From: Clostridiales bacterium
Lineage (GTDB): Bacteria; Bacillota; Clostridia; Lachnospirales; Lachnospiraceae
Assembly: GCA_021202925.1 (NCBI GenBank)
Contig: JAJQCD010000007.1
Location: forward strand, 1 to 40,618
Direction of reading: 5' to 3'
DNA length: 40,618 bases
This document shows positions 33,329 through 40,618 of this stretch, one piece after another. The position numbers and the translations under genes were made by a program. Each line of letters begins with the position of its first letter. The first letter of the stretch is position 1. The notes below the pieces were generated by a model that was given only the letters and a program-made list of their open reading frames with translations, was not told where the DNA came from and did no database searches.

Positions 33329-34120
33329 TCAGCTTCCGCAGTGCCCGTGCCGGCACCCGTTCGCTTCGTCATGGTGATGTCCGCCGCAGTTTTCTCCGTG
33401 ATGTCCTCCTTCGTGGTGGCTGCACTGAACGTTCGGAATGTAGGCGAGATTGCCGGCGAGCAGAGCTTCCACGGCGGCGTCCGCATCGCCCTGTACGCCG
33501 CCATACAGCCGGATCCCTACGGACGCCAGTGCTGCCTGGGCGCCGCCGCCGATTCCGCCGCAAATCAGAACGTCGGCCTGCAATGCGCCAAGGACCTCTG
33601 CCAGTGCGCCGTGGCCCTGGCCGTTTGTGCTGACGACTTCGGATGAAAGAATCTTCCCGTCTTCTGTATCGTAAACCTTAAACTGCTCCGTATGGCCGAA
33701 ATGCTGGAAGATCTGGCCGTTTTCATAAGTGACTGCGATTCTCATAGTAGTATCCCCTTTCGATTTCTGATAAAGCTGATGAATGTTCTGCTTATAACAA
33801 CCGTCCATTTCACAGAATGGATTTCTGCCGCTGCAGAGACGGTATTCGCCGCCCTCAATTCGGAGCGGAAGCCCCTCTACCAGCGCGTCCGCCAGTTTTT
33901 TGCGGGCGGAATCGTAGATTTTCTGGGCTGTGGTCCGGGCAACCTGCATGATCTGGCTGCACTGTTCCTGGGACAGGCCTTTTTTGTCGATCAGACGAAT
34001 TGCCTCGAATTCGTCGACCGTCAGGATGACGGGGGCTTTCCCGTCTGCGTCTTTTGCCGGAATAAACTCCAGAATCTGTGGGAAACGGCAGATTGTTCTG
34101 CACTTGGTGGGTCTTGCCAT
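33329..34120 (-). CDS. DUF134 DNA-binding domain fused to dinitrogenase iron-molybdenum cofactor (NifX/NifB-like) domain
   Basis: A 263-residue fusion. Residues 1-105 are DUF134: MARPTKCRTICRFP, then VILTVDEFEAIRLIDKKG and the helix-turn-helix LSQEQCSQIMQVARTTAQK, a sigma-region-4-like DNA-binding fold. From about residue 126 a NifX/MTH1175-like domain starts (MRIAVTYENGQIFQHFGHT, later ADVLICGGIGGGAQAAL). The tail is His- and Cys-rich (CSHHEGGHHGENC...GHCGS), a likely metal site. An internal ATG (33745) has its own AAAGGGG, so the second domain may also be made alone. A metal- or cluster-responsive regulator is inferred. The strong palindromic promoter lies directly upstream. Confidence 0.8.
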   Translation of the reverse strand: MARPTKCRTICRFPQILEFIPAKDADGKAPVILTVDEFEAIRLIDKKGLSQEQCSQIMQVARTTAQKIYDSARKKLADALVEGLPLRIEGGEYRLCSGRNPFCEMDGCYKQNIHQLYQKSKGDTTMRIAVTYENGQIFQHFGHTEQFKVYDTEDGKILSSEVVSTNGQGHGALAEVLGALQADVLICGGIGGGAQAALASVGIRLYGGVQGDADAAVEALLAGNLAYIPNVQCSHHEGGHHGENCGGHHHDEANGCRHGHCGS

Positions 34121-34149
34121 TGATTCACCTCATTTTGCTTCTTTTCCGC

Positions 34150-34206
34150 ATCATAGCATGGTTAACGGCATATGTCAAGAATTATTATTGGCATATGCCG
34201 TTAACC
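34150..34206 (-). promoter_or_regulatory. Promoter of the DUF134 fusion gene inside a perfect 15-bp inverted repeat
   Basis: On the minus strand TTGACA (34178-34173) and TATGAT (34155-34150) have a 17-bp spacer and TG-C before the -10. A perfect inverted repeat, GGTTAACGGCATATG (34160-34174) with CATATGCCGTTAACC (34192-34206), has one arm filling the -35/-10 spacer and the other just upstream of the -35 box. The centre-to-centre distance of the arms is 32 bp, about three helical turns, so two protein dimers could bind on one face. Confidence 0.85.
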
Positions 34207-34473
34207 AATAACATACGAATTTGTATGCAATATGAACAAAAGGTCGGATGAATTTAAAACGAAAAAAACATAAAAACAGGTTAAAACGCTGTAAAAGGCT
34301 GATTTTGCCGAAAAATAATTGAAAAAAATGATAAAAATGGGTTTACAAACGTCGTATGTTATGCTATCATAGCAACAGATGAAATGAATATTCACTAACA
34401 AATGGTGAAATCTGGGACTTGCAAGAGGCAAAATGACGAAACAACTGGAGGCTGATTGGGAAGGGAGGCGGCG
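34207..34473. other. AT-rich divergent region before the FadR-type gene
   Basis: The DUF134 promoter lies at its left edge. The region is A/T-rich, with several A-runs. It holds one small inverted repeat, CATAC-N6-GTATG (34212-34227), and the promoter at 34342-34370. No open frame of interest and no other RNA-like structure was found. Confidence 0.5.
34342..34370 (+). promoter_or_regulatory. Promoter of the regulator/sugar transport cassette
   Basis: TTTACA (34342-34347), 17 bp, TATCAT (34365-34370), with TGC just before the -10 box. The leader to the GTG at 34474 is about 95 nt. Confidence 0.7.
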
Positions 34474-35181
34474 GTGAGACACAGAGATGCGAAAGATTGT
34501 CAGCGCGCAGATGTGCTTCCCATGGCAACGGCGCAGAAGGTCAAGACGATGATCATCGAACGGGGGATGAAGCCGGGAGATCGTCTTCCCACGGAGCTGG
34601 AACTGGCGGAAGAGTTCGGAGTCAGCCGTTCGACGCTACGGGAAGCCATGAAGTTTCTGCGGGCGGAGAATGTGGTTGTGATCCGCCAGGGGAGCGGCAC
34701 CTTTGTCAGCGCCGGCACGGGGATCGGGGAAGATCCGCTTGGCCTGAATTTTACCGATCAGAAGAATCTGCTTTCCAATCTGTTTGAGACCAGGATGCTG
34801 ATTGAGCCTCAGATTGCGGGGCTGGCTGCTGAGCGGGCCACCTTGCAGGATATCCAGAATCTCAGGCTGCTGGTAGAAAAGATGTATCAGATTCAGATTG
34901 ACAGTGCGACCAGGGCGGAGATGGATGTCGAGTTTCACACGGCGGTAGCGAAATGTACTCACAATGATGTTCTGACCCGGGTGGTTCCGATTATCAATGA
35001 ATCGATCCGGCGCGGCTACAGGGATACTCTGGATGATAAGGACAGCTTTGAACGTTCCAAGCGGAGTCATGCAGGGATCTGCGAAGCCATTGCGGCGGGC
35101 AATTACATGGAGGCGAGGTTCCAGGCGGAGCGTCATGTGTGGGAAACATTAAATGATGTAAAAGAAACGGAGGAAAGGTAA
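34474..35181 (+). CDS. GntR family transcriptional regulator (FadR subfamily)
   Basis: A 235-residue regulator. The winged helix is MIIERGMKPGDRLPTELEL, EEFGVSRSTLREAMKFL and VVIRQGSGTFV. The C-terminal FCD ligand domain is all-helical with metal-type residues (FETRMLIEPQIAGLAAE, DVEFHTAVAKC and HAGICEAI). It probably senses an acid or sugar acid tied to the cassette. Start: GTG 34474 lies 5 nt after AGGGAGG; TTG 34456 also has GGAGG upstream, adding 6 residues. Its stop overlaps the solute-binding protein start by 1 nt. Confidence 0.85.
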   Translation: MRHRDAKDCQRADVLPMATAQKVKTMIIERGMKPGDRLPTELELAEEFGVSRSTLREAMKFLRAENVVVIRQGSGTFVSAGTGIGEDPLGLNFTDQKNLLSNLFETRMLIEPQIAGLAAERATLQDIQNLRLLVEKMYQIQIDSATRAEMDVEFHTAVAKCTHNDVLTRVVPIINESIRRGYRDTLDDKDSFERSKRSHAGICEAIAAGNYMEARFQAERHVWETLNDVKETEER

Positions 35182-36530
35182 TGAAGAAAAGAAATCTGGC
35201 AAAGAAGACACTGGCGGCATCCATGGCGGCTCTGATGGCGGCCGGAGCCCTGACGGCCTGCTCGTCCGGCAGCAGCACGGCGTCGACGACGGCTGCGGCG
35301 GCAGCGGAGACCGCGGCAGCAGAGACGGAAGCAGCGGCGGATTCCGGAGCGGAAGCAGACACGAGCGCAGAGGCGGTTACGATCAAGTTCCGTTACTGGG
35401 CGGACAATACGGATTATTCCGCGCTGATGCAGGATATCATCGCGAAGTTCAACGAGGAGAACGGCAAGGGAATTACCGTTGTCGGTGAGGAGCAGCCCTG
35501 GGACGGCGGCGCTTATTCCGAGAACCTTTTCACCGCGAAGATGGGCGGCGGAGATATCGACTGCGCAACCTGGAAGCTGACGGCGACGCCGTTGTTTGTC
35601 AACAATGACCTGCTGGCTGATCTGACTCCCTACATTGACGCCTGGGAGAACAAGGATGATATCGACGACAATATTTACAATATCATGAAGGAAGCGGGCG
35701 GCAGCGACGCGATTTATGTGATGCCGTGGAATGTTCAGATCCTGTATGTATACTATCGTCCGTCCATTTTCGAGGCGGCCGGCGTGGAAGTGCCGACGAC
35801 CTATGACGAGTTTTTGACCGCGATCGAGAAGTGCACGATGGATACGGATGGCGACGGCAAGATCGATGTGTACGGTTTTGGCATGAGAGGTTCAACCGGC
35901 GGACAGGAGCCGTGGGGCAGCTTCATCCATGGCCGTGGCGGCAGCTTTGAGGATATGACGACCGCGGAGTCTGTCGCGGGTATGCAGGACTTCATCGACA
36001 TTTATACGAATGGTTATGTGCCGCCGACCGCAGTCAGCGACGGATTCAATGAGATCATCGCGAACTTCAAGTCCGGCCTGACTGCAATGACGATTCATCA
36101 TACCGGTTCTTCCGCGGGTATGGAAGAGACCTTTGGCGATGATGTATCGGCGTTTGCGTTCCCGGCAGGCGATGGCCAGTGGACTTCCATGGGCGATACG
36201 GAGACAGTAATTTTCGAATCCTGTGAGAATAAGGAAGCGGCGTTTGAGTGGGTATCCTACCTGGCATCCGGTGAAGGCCAGAAGATGTGGTGCGAAGGCA
36301 CAGGCAATGTGCCGGTCAGCAAGAGCCTTCAGGAGACTGACTTCTTCCAGAACAATCGTTTCATGGTCGCTTCGATCGAGGGACAGAGCTATGCAGGTAT
36401 CCTGCCGATTCTCGATACGACGACAGAGTGGGTAGCGACGACCTGGCCGAATACCGTTGCGCAGGCGCTGACCGGGCAGATTACGGCCGAGCAGTGTATG
36501 CAGACGCTTCAGGACGGTCTGTATCAGTAG
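35181..36530 (+). CDS. ABC transporter extracellular solute-binding lipoprotein (sugar type)
   Basis: A 449-residue exported lipoprotein. The signal peptide ends in the lipobox LTAC with C27 as the lipid-anchored Cys. A 40-residue linker rich in Ala, Glu and Thr follows. The family 1 sugar-binding fold then starts at VTIKFRYWADN. A DTDGDGKID segment from residue 221 looks like an EF-hand-type Ca site seen in many of these proteins. It captures a carbohydrate for the two permeases downstream. It is coupled to the GntR gene by a TAATG overlap and followed by a protective hairpin. Confidence 0.9.
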   Translation: MKKRNLAKKTLAASMAALMAAGALTACSSGSSTASTTAAAAAETAAAETEAAADSGAEADTSAEAVTIKFRYWADNTDYSALMQDIIAKFNEENGKGITVVGEEQPWDGGAYSENLFTAKMGGGDIDCATWKLTATPLFVNNDLLADLTPYIDAWENKDDIDDNIYNIMKEAGGSDAIYVMPWNVQILYVYYRPSIFEAAGVEVPTTYDEFLTAIEKCTMDTDGDGKIDVYGFGMRGSTGGQEPWGSFIHGRGGSFEDMTTAESVAGMQDFIDIYTNGYVPPTAVSDGFNEIIANFKSGLTAMTIHHTGSSAGMEETFGDDVSAFAFPAGDGQWTSMGDTETVIFESCENKEAAFEWVSYLASGEGQKMWCEGTGNVPVSKSLQETDFFQNNRFMVASIEGQSYAGILPILDTTTEWVATTWPNTVAQALTGQITAEQCMQTLQDGLYQ

Positions 36531-36576
36531 GCTTCATTGCGCCATGTGCTGGCATATATGAGATTCAGACAGAAAA

Positions 36577-36600
36577 CGGGGTCGCCTTCCGGCGACCCCG
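36577..36600 (+). other. Perfect 10-bp hairpin between solute-binding protein and permease genes
   Basis: CGGGGTCGCC (36577-36586) and GGCGACCCCG (36591-36600) around TTCC. No T-run follows. Such hairpins after binding-protein genes stabilise that part of the mRNA or reduce readthrough, giving more binding protein than permease; this is inferred. Confidence 0.75.
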
Positions 36601-36698
36601 GAATAGTAACAGACGCAAAGACACAGCGGAAGAGATGACCGGCGGGGGGTTCACGCGGCTTGCTGTTTCGCGGAAATGAGTAAAGGAGGAATTTGCTG

Positions 36699-37571
36699 AT
36701 GGTCAAGAAACAATCGATATGGCCATATCTGCTGGTGGCCCCGGCAGTCCTGATCATCCTGTGTGTGGTATTTATACCGGTTATCAATGCAATTCTGATG
36801 AGCTTTCAGAGTTATGATCTTCGCCGCCCGAAGGACATCGCCTTTATCGGACTGGGCAATTACATCGAAGCGTTCTCAGACTCCCTGTTCTGGAACGCGC
36901 TGCTGCGGACGATTATCTGGGTTGTCTTCGGCGTGGGCTTCCAGTTCTTCTTCGGATTTGTGCTGGCGCTTCTGCTGAACCAGAGCTTTCGGGGACGTGG
37001 CCCCATCCGTGCGGTCAGCATGATTCCGTGGGTGACGCCCGGCGTTCTGATTGGCCTTATGTGGAGGTGGATTTATGACGGCAACTCCGGCGTCCTCAAT
37101 GACATCCTTCTGAAGCTGCATCTGATTACGGATAAGATCCCGTTTCTGTCCCAGACCTCGACGGCGTTTCCAAGCGTGATTGTAACGATCATCTGGCAGG
37201 GCATTCCGTTCTTTGCGCTGATGATTCTGGCGGCCTTACAGGGCGTGTCTCATGATATGTATGAGGCGGCGGAAATGGACGGTGCGACGCCTTTCCAGAA
37301 GCTGATTTATGTGACGATTCCTTCAATTAAAAATACGATTTTCGTAACCGGGCTTCTGCGCATTATCTGGGTGGCGAATTCGGTGGACGTGATCTTCAAC
37401 ATGACTTCCGGCGGCCCGGCTTATTCGACGCAGACGTTGAGTGTCTATGTTTATAACAAAGGCAATTCGCTCGACCTGGGGTATGCTTCGGCGATGGCCC
37501 TGCTGATGACCTTATTGCTTCTGCTGGTGGTAATTCCTTACCTGAAAATGAACTTTAAGGAGGAAAAATAG
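36699..37571 (+). CDS. ABC sugar transporter permease (MalF/UgpA type)
   Basis: A 290-residue membrane protein with six hydrophobic segments. The cytoplasmic EAA loop, MYEAAEMDGATPFQKLIYVTI (in part), is the coupling helix for the ATPase. The ATG at 36699 lies 9 nt after AGGAGG; a TTG 6 nt upstream is too close to it. It pairs with the next gene. No ATPase gene is nearby, as is common for Firmicute sugar importers that share one ATPase. Confidence 0.9.
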   Translation: MVKKQSIWPYLLVAPAVLIILCVVFIPVINAILMSFQSYDLRRPKDIAFIGLGNYIEAFSDSLFWNALLRTIIWVVFGVGFQFFFGFVLALLLNQSFRGRGPIRAVSMIPWVTPGVLIGLMWRWIYDGNSGVLNDILLKLHLITDKIPFLSQTSTAFPSVIVTIIWQGIPFFALMILAALQGVSHDMYEAAEMDGATPFQKLIYVTIPSIKNTIFVTGLLRIIWVANSVDVIFNMTSGGPAYSTQTLSVYVYNKGNSLDLGYASAMALLMTLLLLLVVIPYLKMNFKEEK

Positions 37572-37574
37572 GAT

Positions 37575-38414
37575 ATGAAGAAAAGACATGATTTGGCGAA
37601 GCGCATTCTGTTTTTGTATCTGCCGCTGTTCGTGCTGATGGTGTTTATCCTGTTTCCTTTTTACTGGACATTTGTTACATCCATCAAGCCGGAAGAAGAG
37701 TTGTACGGGGCGGTTGTCACCTACTGGCCGAGAAGCGTGACCTTTGAGGCGTACAGCAAGCTGTTTACGACGACGGTGAATTTCCTTCAGGCGATGAAGA
37801 ACAGTCTGATCGTGGCGGCGTCGACGACGGTGGTATCCCTGACAGCTTCCACACTTGCCGCTTACGCGTTTTCACGGTACCATTTCGCGGGCAGAAAGGT
37901 GCTGATGAGTATTTTCCTTTGCAATAATATGTTCCCGACGGTTCTGCTGCTGATTCCGCTGTATACGATCATGCGCAGACTCGGTCTGCTGTACCAGCCG
38001 GCGTCGTTGGTGTTGTCCTATACGACGTTCACGATTCCTTTTTCGGTGTGGCTGCTGATCGGTTTCCTGAACGACCTGCCTATGTCGCTGGAGGAGGCGG
38101 CCATGGTTGACGGCTGCAATCGCGGACAGGCATTTGTGAAGATTGTTCTTCCGATTCTGGTCCCCTCGATGGTAGCGACCGGTGTGTACATTTTCATGCA
38201 GTCCTGGAATGAGTACACGTTTGCGATGATGTTTACCAACAATGATACGCGCACGATTCCCGTTGCACTCAAGAGCCTGATCGGCCAGCTGGGCGTCCAG
38301 TGGGATCTGCTGACGGCCGGTGGCATTATCACCATCATTCCTGTCTGCATTATGTTCTTCTTTGCTCAGAAACGTCTGGTGGAAGGCTTGACAGCAGGGG
38401 CAGTGAAGGGGTAA
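37575..38414 (+). CDS. ABC sugar transporter permease (MalG/UgpE type)
   Basis: A 279-residue membrane protein with six hydrophobic segments. The EAA loop is SLEEAAMVDGCNRGQAFVKIV (in part) with LPILVPS following. It starts 3 bp after the first permease stop, using the AAGGAGG that ends that gene. Together they form the transmembrane pore of a carbohydrate importer. Confidence 0.9.
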   Translation: MKKRHDLAKRILFLYLPLFVLMVFILFPFYWTFVTSIKPEEELYGAVVTYWPRSVTFEAYSKLFTTTVNFLQAMKNSLIVAASTTVVSLTASTLAAYAFSRYHFAGRKVLMSIFLCNNMFPTVLLLIPLYTIMRRLGLLYQPASLVLSYTTFTIPFSVWLLIGFLNDLPMSLEEAAMVDGCNRGQAFVKIVLPILVPSMVATGVYIFMQSWNEYTFAMMFTNNDTRTIPVALKSLIGQLGVQWDLLTAGGIITIIPVCIMFFFAQKRLVEGLTAGAVKG

Positions 38415-38434
38415 GATTATGATTTGGATATTTT

Positions 38435-38448
38435 CCTGCGAAAGCAGG
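38435..38448 (+). other. Small GNRA-loop hairpin between permease and transketolase genes
   Basis: CCTGC-GAAA-GCAGG, a perfect 5-bp stem with a GAAA tetraloop, in the 62-bp gap before the transketolase gene. It may help process or stabilise the transcript. Confidence 0.45.
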
Positions 38449-38476
38449 TCTATATGAAAAATATGAGGAGGAAAAA

Positions 38477-39280
38477 ATGATGCAGTACGAAAAGAAAGCA
38501 AAAGAATTGCGGGCAGAAATCTTAAAGATGCTGTATGCCTGCCAGTCGGGACATCCGGGTGGATCTCTGTCCTGTGTGGAGATGCTGATGGCGCTCTACT
38601 ATGAGGTGATGAAGATTGATCCGAAGAATCCGCAGGATCCGGATCGGGATCGTTTTGTACTGAGCAAGGGCCATGCCTGTCCGACCCTGTATGCGATTCT
38701 TGCTGACTTGGGTTACTTCCCGAAGGAGGATCTGGCAAATCTGCGTCAGATTGACAGTCATCTGCAGGGACATCCGGACTGCTGCAAGACGCCCGGTGTG
38801 GATATGAACACCGGTTCTCTGGGACAGGGCGCTGCTCTGGCCATGGGTCTGGCGCTGGCTGCGAAGCACGCGAAGAAGGATTACAAGGTTTACGCGGTGC
38901 TGGGTGATGGCGAGTGCCAGGAAGGTCTGGTCTGGGAGGCTGCGATGGCTTCTGCCCATTACAAGCTGGACAATCTGGTCTTTATGCTGGATCACAACGG
39001 GTTGCAGATTGATGGAAGCAACGATGAAGTGATGGGGCTTGGCGATATTACAAAGAAGTTTGAAGCATTCGGTTTTGAGTGCTTTACGGTAGACGGACAC
39101 GATATCGATACCATTGTGGCGGCGCTGAAGGCTCCGGTATCCGGCAAACCGAAGTTCATCTGCTGTGAGACTGTCAAGGGCAAGGGCGTATCCTTTATGG
39201 AGAACGTGTTTGGCTGGCATGGCAGCCCCATGAATAAAGAACAGTTTGAGAAGGCATTAAGCGAGCAGGAGGTGCAGTAA
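38477..39280 (+). CDS. Transketolase N-terminal subunit
   Basis: A 267-residue thiamine-diphosphate-binding half. The ThDP motif is GDGECQEGLVWEAAMA with a downstream LDHNG. GHPGGSLS and SKGHACPTLYA are the usual active-site His regions. With the next gene it makes a split transketolase that moves two-carbon units between sugar phosphates. Because it follows a sugar importer, it may act on an unusual pentose or tetrose rather than in the general pentose pathway. The ribosome binding site is AGGAGG, and the next gene starts 1 bp after its stop. Confidence 0.9.
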   Translation: MMQYEKKAKELRAEILKMLYACQSGHPGGSLSCVEMLMALYYEVMKIDPKNPQDPDRDRFVLSKGHACPTLYAILADLGYFPKEDLANLRQIDSHLQGHPDCCKTPGVDMNTGSLGQGAALAMGLALAAKHAKKDYKVYAVLGDGECQEGLVWEAAMASAHYKLDNLVFMLDHNGLQIDGSNDEVMGLGDITKKFEAFGFECFTVDGHDIDTIVAALKAPVSGKPKFICCETVKGKGVSFMENVFGWHGSPMNKEQFEKALSEQEVQ

Positions 39281-39281
39281 G

Positions 39282-40205
39282 ATGGGAAAGTCATTGCGTG
39301 TTGCATACGGTGAGGCACTGATTAAATTAGGCAAAGAGAACGAAAAGGTTGTCGTTCTGGACGCGGATCTGGCGCATGCGACTCAGACGGCGATGTTCCA
39401 GGCTGAGTATCCGGACCGCCATTTCAATCTGGGTATTGCGGAAGCGGATATGGTCTGTGCGGCGGTTGGCTTTGCTCACACCGGATTTATTCCCTTTGCC
39501 AGCACGTTTGCTCTGTTTGGGGCCGGACATGCGTATGAGCAGATCCGTAATTCTGTCTGCTATACCAACTGCAATGTGAAGTTTGGTTTTTCGCATTCCG
39601 GTCTCAGCGTGGGCGAGGACGGCGGTAGCCATCAGAGCATCGAAGATATTGCATTGATGAGAGTGTTGCCGCATATGACGATTCTCGTTCCCTGCGATCC
39701 GGCGGAGACAGAGAAGGCTGTTTTTGCGGCGGCGAAGATCGACGGCCCGGTGTACATCCGTGTGGCGAGACCGGTCTGTGAGGATATCACGACGGCAGAT
39801 ACGCCTTTCATTCCGGGTAAGGCGAATGTAATGAAGGAAGGCAGTGACGTCTGCCTGATCGCCTGTGGCCTGATGGTGCCGGTGGCATTGAAGGCTGCAG
39901 AAGAGCTGGAAAGCCAGGGAATCAGCACGGCGGTTGTGAATATGCACACGATCAAGCCGATCGATGAGGATGTGATTCTGAAGATGAACGAGAACTGCAA
40001 GGCGATCGTGACCGTGGAGGAGCATTCCATCATTGGTGGTCTTGGTTCGGCCGTATCCGAGGTTCTGGCCGGACACAACGGCGCGAAGTTCGCCCGTGTT
40101 GGTATCCAGGACAAGTTCGGCAAATCCGGCAAGCCGGATCAGCTGTTTGAGGCTTATGGACTGACTGCGGAGAACGTGGCAGCGACAGCAAAAGGACTTC
40201 TTTAA
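39282..40205 (+). CDS. Transketolase C-terminal subunit
   Basis: A 307-residue partner with the pyrimidine-binding and C-terminal domains. NLGIAEADMVCAAVGFA holds the catalytic Glu that activates thiamine diphosphate, and FSHSGLSVGEDGGSHQSIED is the substrate loop with conserved His. It is coupled to the N-terminal half. The pair totals 574 residues, below the roughly 660 of one-piece transketolases, as usual for split forms. Confidence 0.9.
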   Translation: MGKSLRVAYGEALIKLGKENEKVVVLDADLAHATQTAMFQAEYPDRHFNLGIAEADMVCAAVGFAHTGFIPFASTFALFGAGHAYEQIRNSVCYTNCNVKFGFSHSGLSVGEDGGSHQSIEDIALMRVLPHMTILVPCDPAETEKAVFAAAKIDGPVYIRVARPVCEDITTADTPFIPGKANVMKEGSDVCLIACGLMVPVALKAAEELESQGISTAVVNMHTIKPIDEDVILKMNENCKAIVTVEEHSIIGGLGSAVSEVLAGHNGAKFARVGIQDKFGKSGKPDQLFEAYGLTAENVAATAKGLL

Positions 40206-40227
40206 GAAAACCGGAGGGTAAGACACG

Positions 40228-40618
40228 ATGAAGATTGCAGAATATGAATTTACCGGTGAAGGAATGCATCGGGTATTTGAAAATGAAAAATGGACGGTTG
40301 GCATCAAGAACTGGAAGCCGGCCAATGATGTGACGGGAATTGACTGCCTAGAGCGTCACAATCTGACGGACGAGTTATTTGTCCTGCTGGAAGGTCACTG
40401 CACGCTGATTTACGCCAACGAGACAGATAAGGGTCTGGAATTTTCAGCTGTGAAGATGGAGCCGGACAAGGTCTATAACATTCCGGCAACGTTGTGGCAT
40501 AACACCATTACACAGAAGGATACCAAGATGATTCTCATCGAGGATTCCAGCACATCCATGGAGAACAGCGACATCCTGAATCTTGATGCAGAGCAGATCG
40601 CCGTGGTGAGAAGTCTGG
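40228..40618 (+). CDS. Cupin-like protein, C-terminus cut by window edge
   Basis: 130 codons are visible and the frame is still open at the edge. The pattern is a single small cupin barrel: DELFVLLEGHCTLIYAN, then KVYNIPATLWHNTITQKD with a metal-type His. It lies 22 bp after the transketolase C-terminal gene behind GGAGGG, so it is in the same cassette. An isomerase, epimerase or sugar-binding role is possible; none can be chosen. Confidence 0.65.
   Translation, partial: MKIAEYEFTGEGMHRVFENEKWTVGIKNWKPANDVTGIDCLERHNLTDELFVLLEGHCTLIYANETDKGLEFSAVKMEPDKVYNIPATLWHNTITQKDTKMILIEDSSTSMENSDILNLDAEQIAVVRSL

Noticed and set aside
1-40618. CRISPR array, transposon, prophage, tRNA or rRNA
   Set aside because: No regularly spaced repeats, transposase or phage motifs, and no tRNA cloverleaf with GGTTC-type arm or rRNA sequence was recognised; the cloverleaf at 17485 has no tRNA features.

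Overview
The window looks like a chromosomal segment of an anaerobic, low-to-mid GC Firmicute, most likely a Clostridia/Lachnospiraceae-type gut bacterium. The reasons are strong AGGAGG-type ribosome binding sites, TTGACA/TATAAT promoters with 17-bp spacers, LL-diaminopimelate aminotransferase (DapL), a DUF4317 protein, a DUF134/dinitrogenase-cofactor fusion, the ACT plus PFL-family pair, selenium/molybdenum-hydroxylase accessory genes and a split transketolase. No rRNA, tRNA, CRISPR array, transposase or phage gene was recognised. Both edges cut a gene. All assignments come from reading the sequence; no database search was run.

Layout. (1) 1-3009: an Rrf2-type regulator (cut by the left edge) diverges from an ADP-ribosylation-type operon: a sirtuin with Gln at the catalytic His position, a bacterial PARG-like (TIGR02452) protein, a Cys-cluster protein and a DUF3343 protein. 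A 150-nt leader full of adjacent hairpins precedes it and its last hairpin traps the Shine-Dalgarno sequence. (2) 3326-7418: diaminopropionate ammonia-lyase, YedF, an XdhC-family protein and a class-V aminotransferase/cysteine desulfurase. This is a fragment of the selenium-dependent molybdenum hydroxylase/purine gene set. (3) 7487-10381, minus strand: a MATE exporter behind a transcription-attenuator leader, and dapL. (4) 10568-17471: housekeeping run with a small zinc-finger membrane protein, polA, an SseB-like protein, coaE, a WalJ-like hydrolase, an ACT protein and a PFL-family protein.

(5) 17485-17657 is a remarkable intergenic element: an outer 7-bp stem enclosing three hairpins (22, 8 and 13 bp), followed by two more. 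It ends just before a MoxR ATPase/DUF58/membrane-protein operon, with trpS downstream. (6) 22623-26889: MarR regulator and heterodimeric ABC exporter, each preceded by the same TGTAGC-N2-GCTACA operator. (7) 27000-33269: small metabolic and repair units (nicotinamidase-like hydrolase, isoaspartyl dipeptidase plus SGNH hydrolase, Ogt plus TauE-like permease, ArsC-like protein, TrxB, short DUF4317 protein). (8) 33329-34206: DUF134-NifX fusion whose promoter sits inside a perfect 15-bp inverted repeat. (9) 34474-40618: a sugar cassette of FadR-type regulator, ABC solute-binding protein, two permeases, split transketolase and a cupin protein cut by the right edge; the transporter ATPase is absent.

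The best candidates for undescribed biology are the structured leader of the sirtuin/PARG operon, the multi-hairpin element at 17485-17657, and the palindromic promoter of the DUF134 fusion. The MATE leader most likely belongs to an already described attenuator or riboswitch type.
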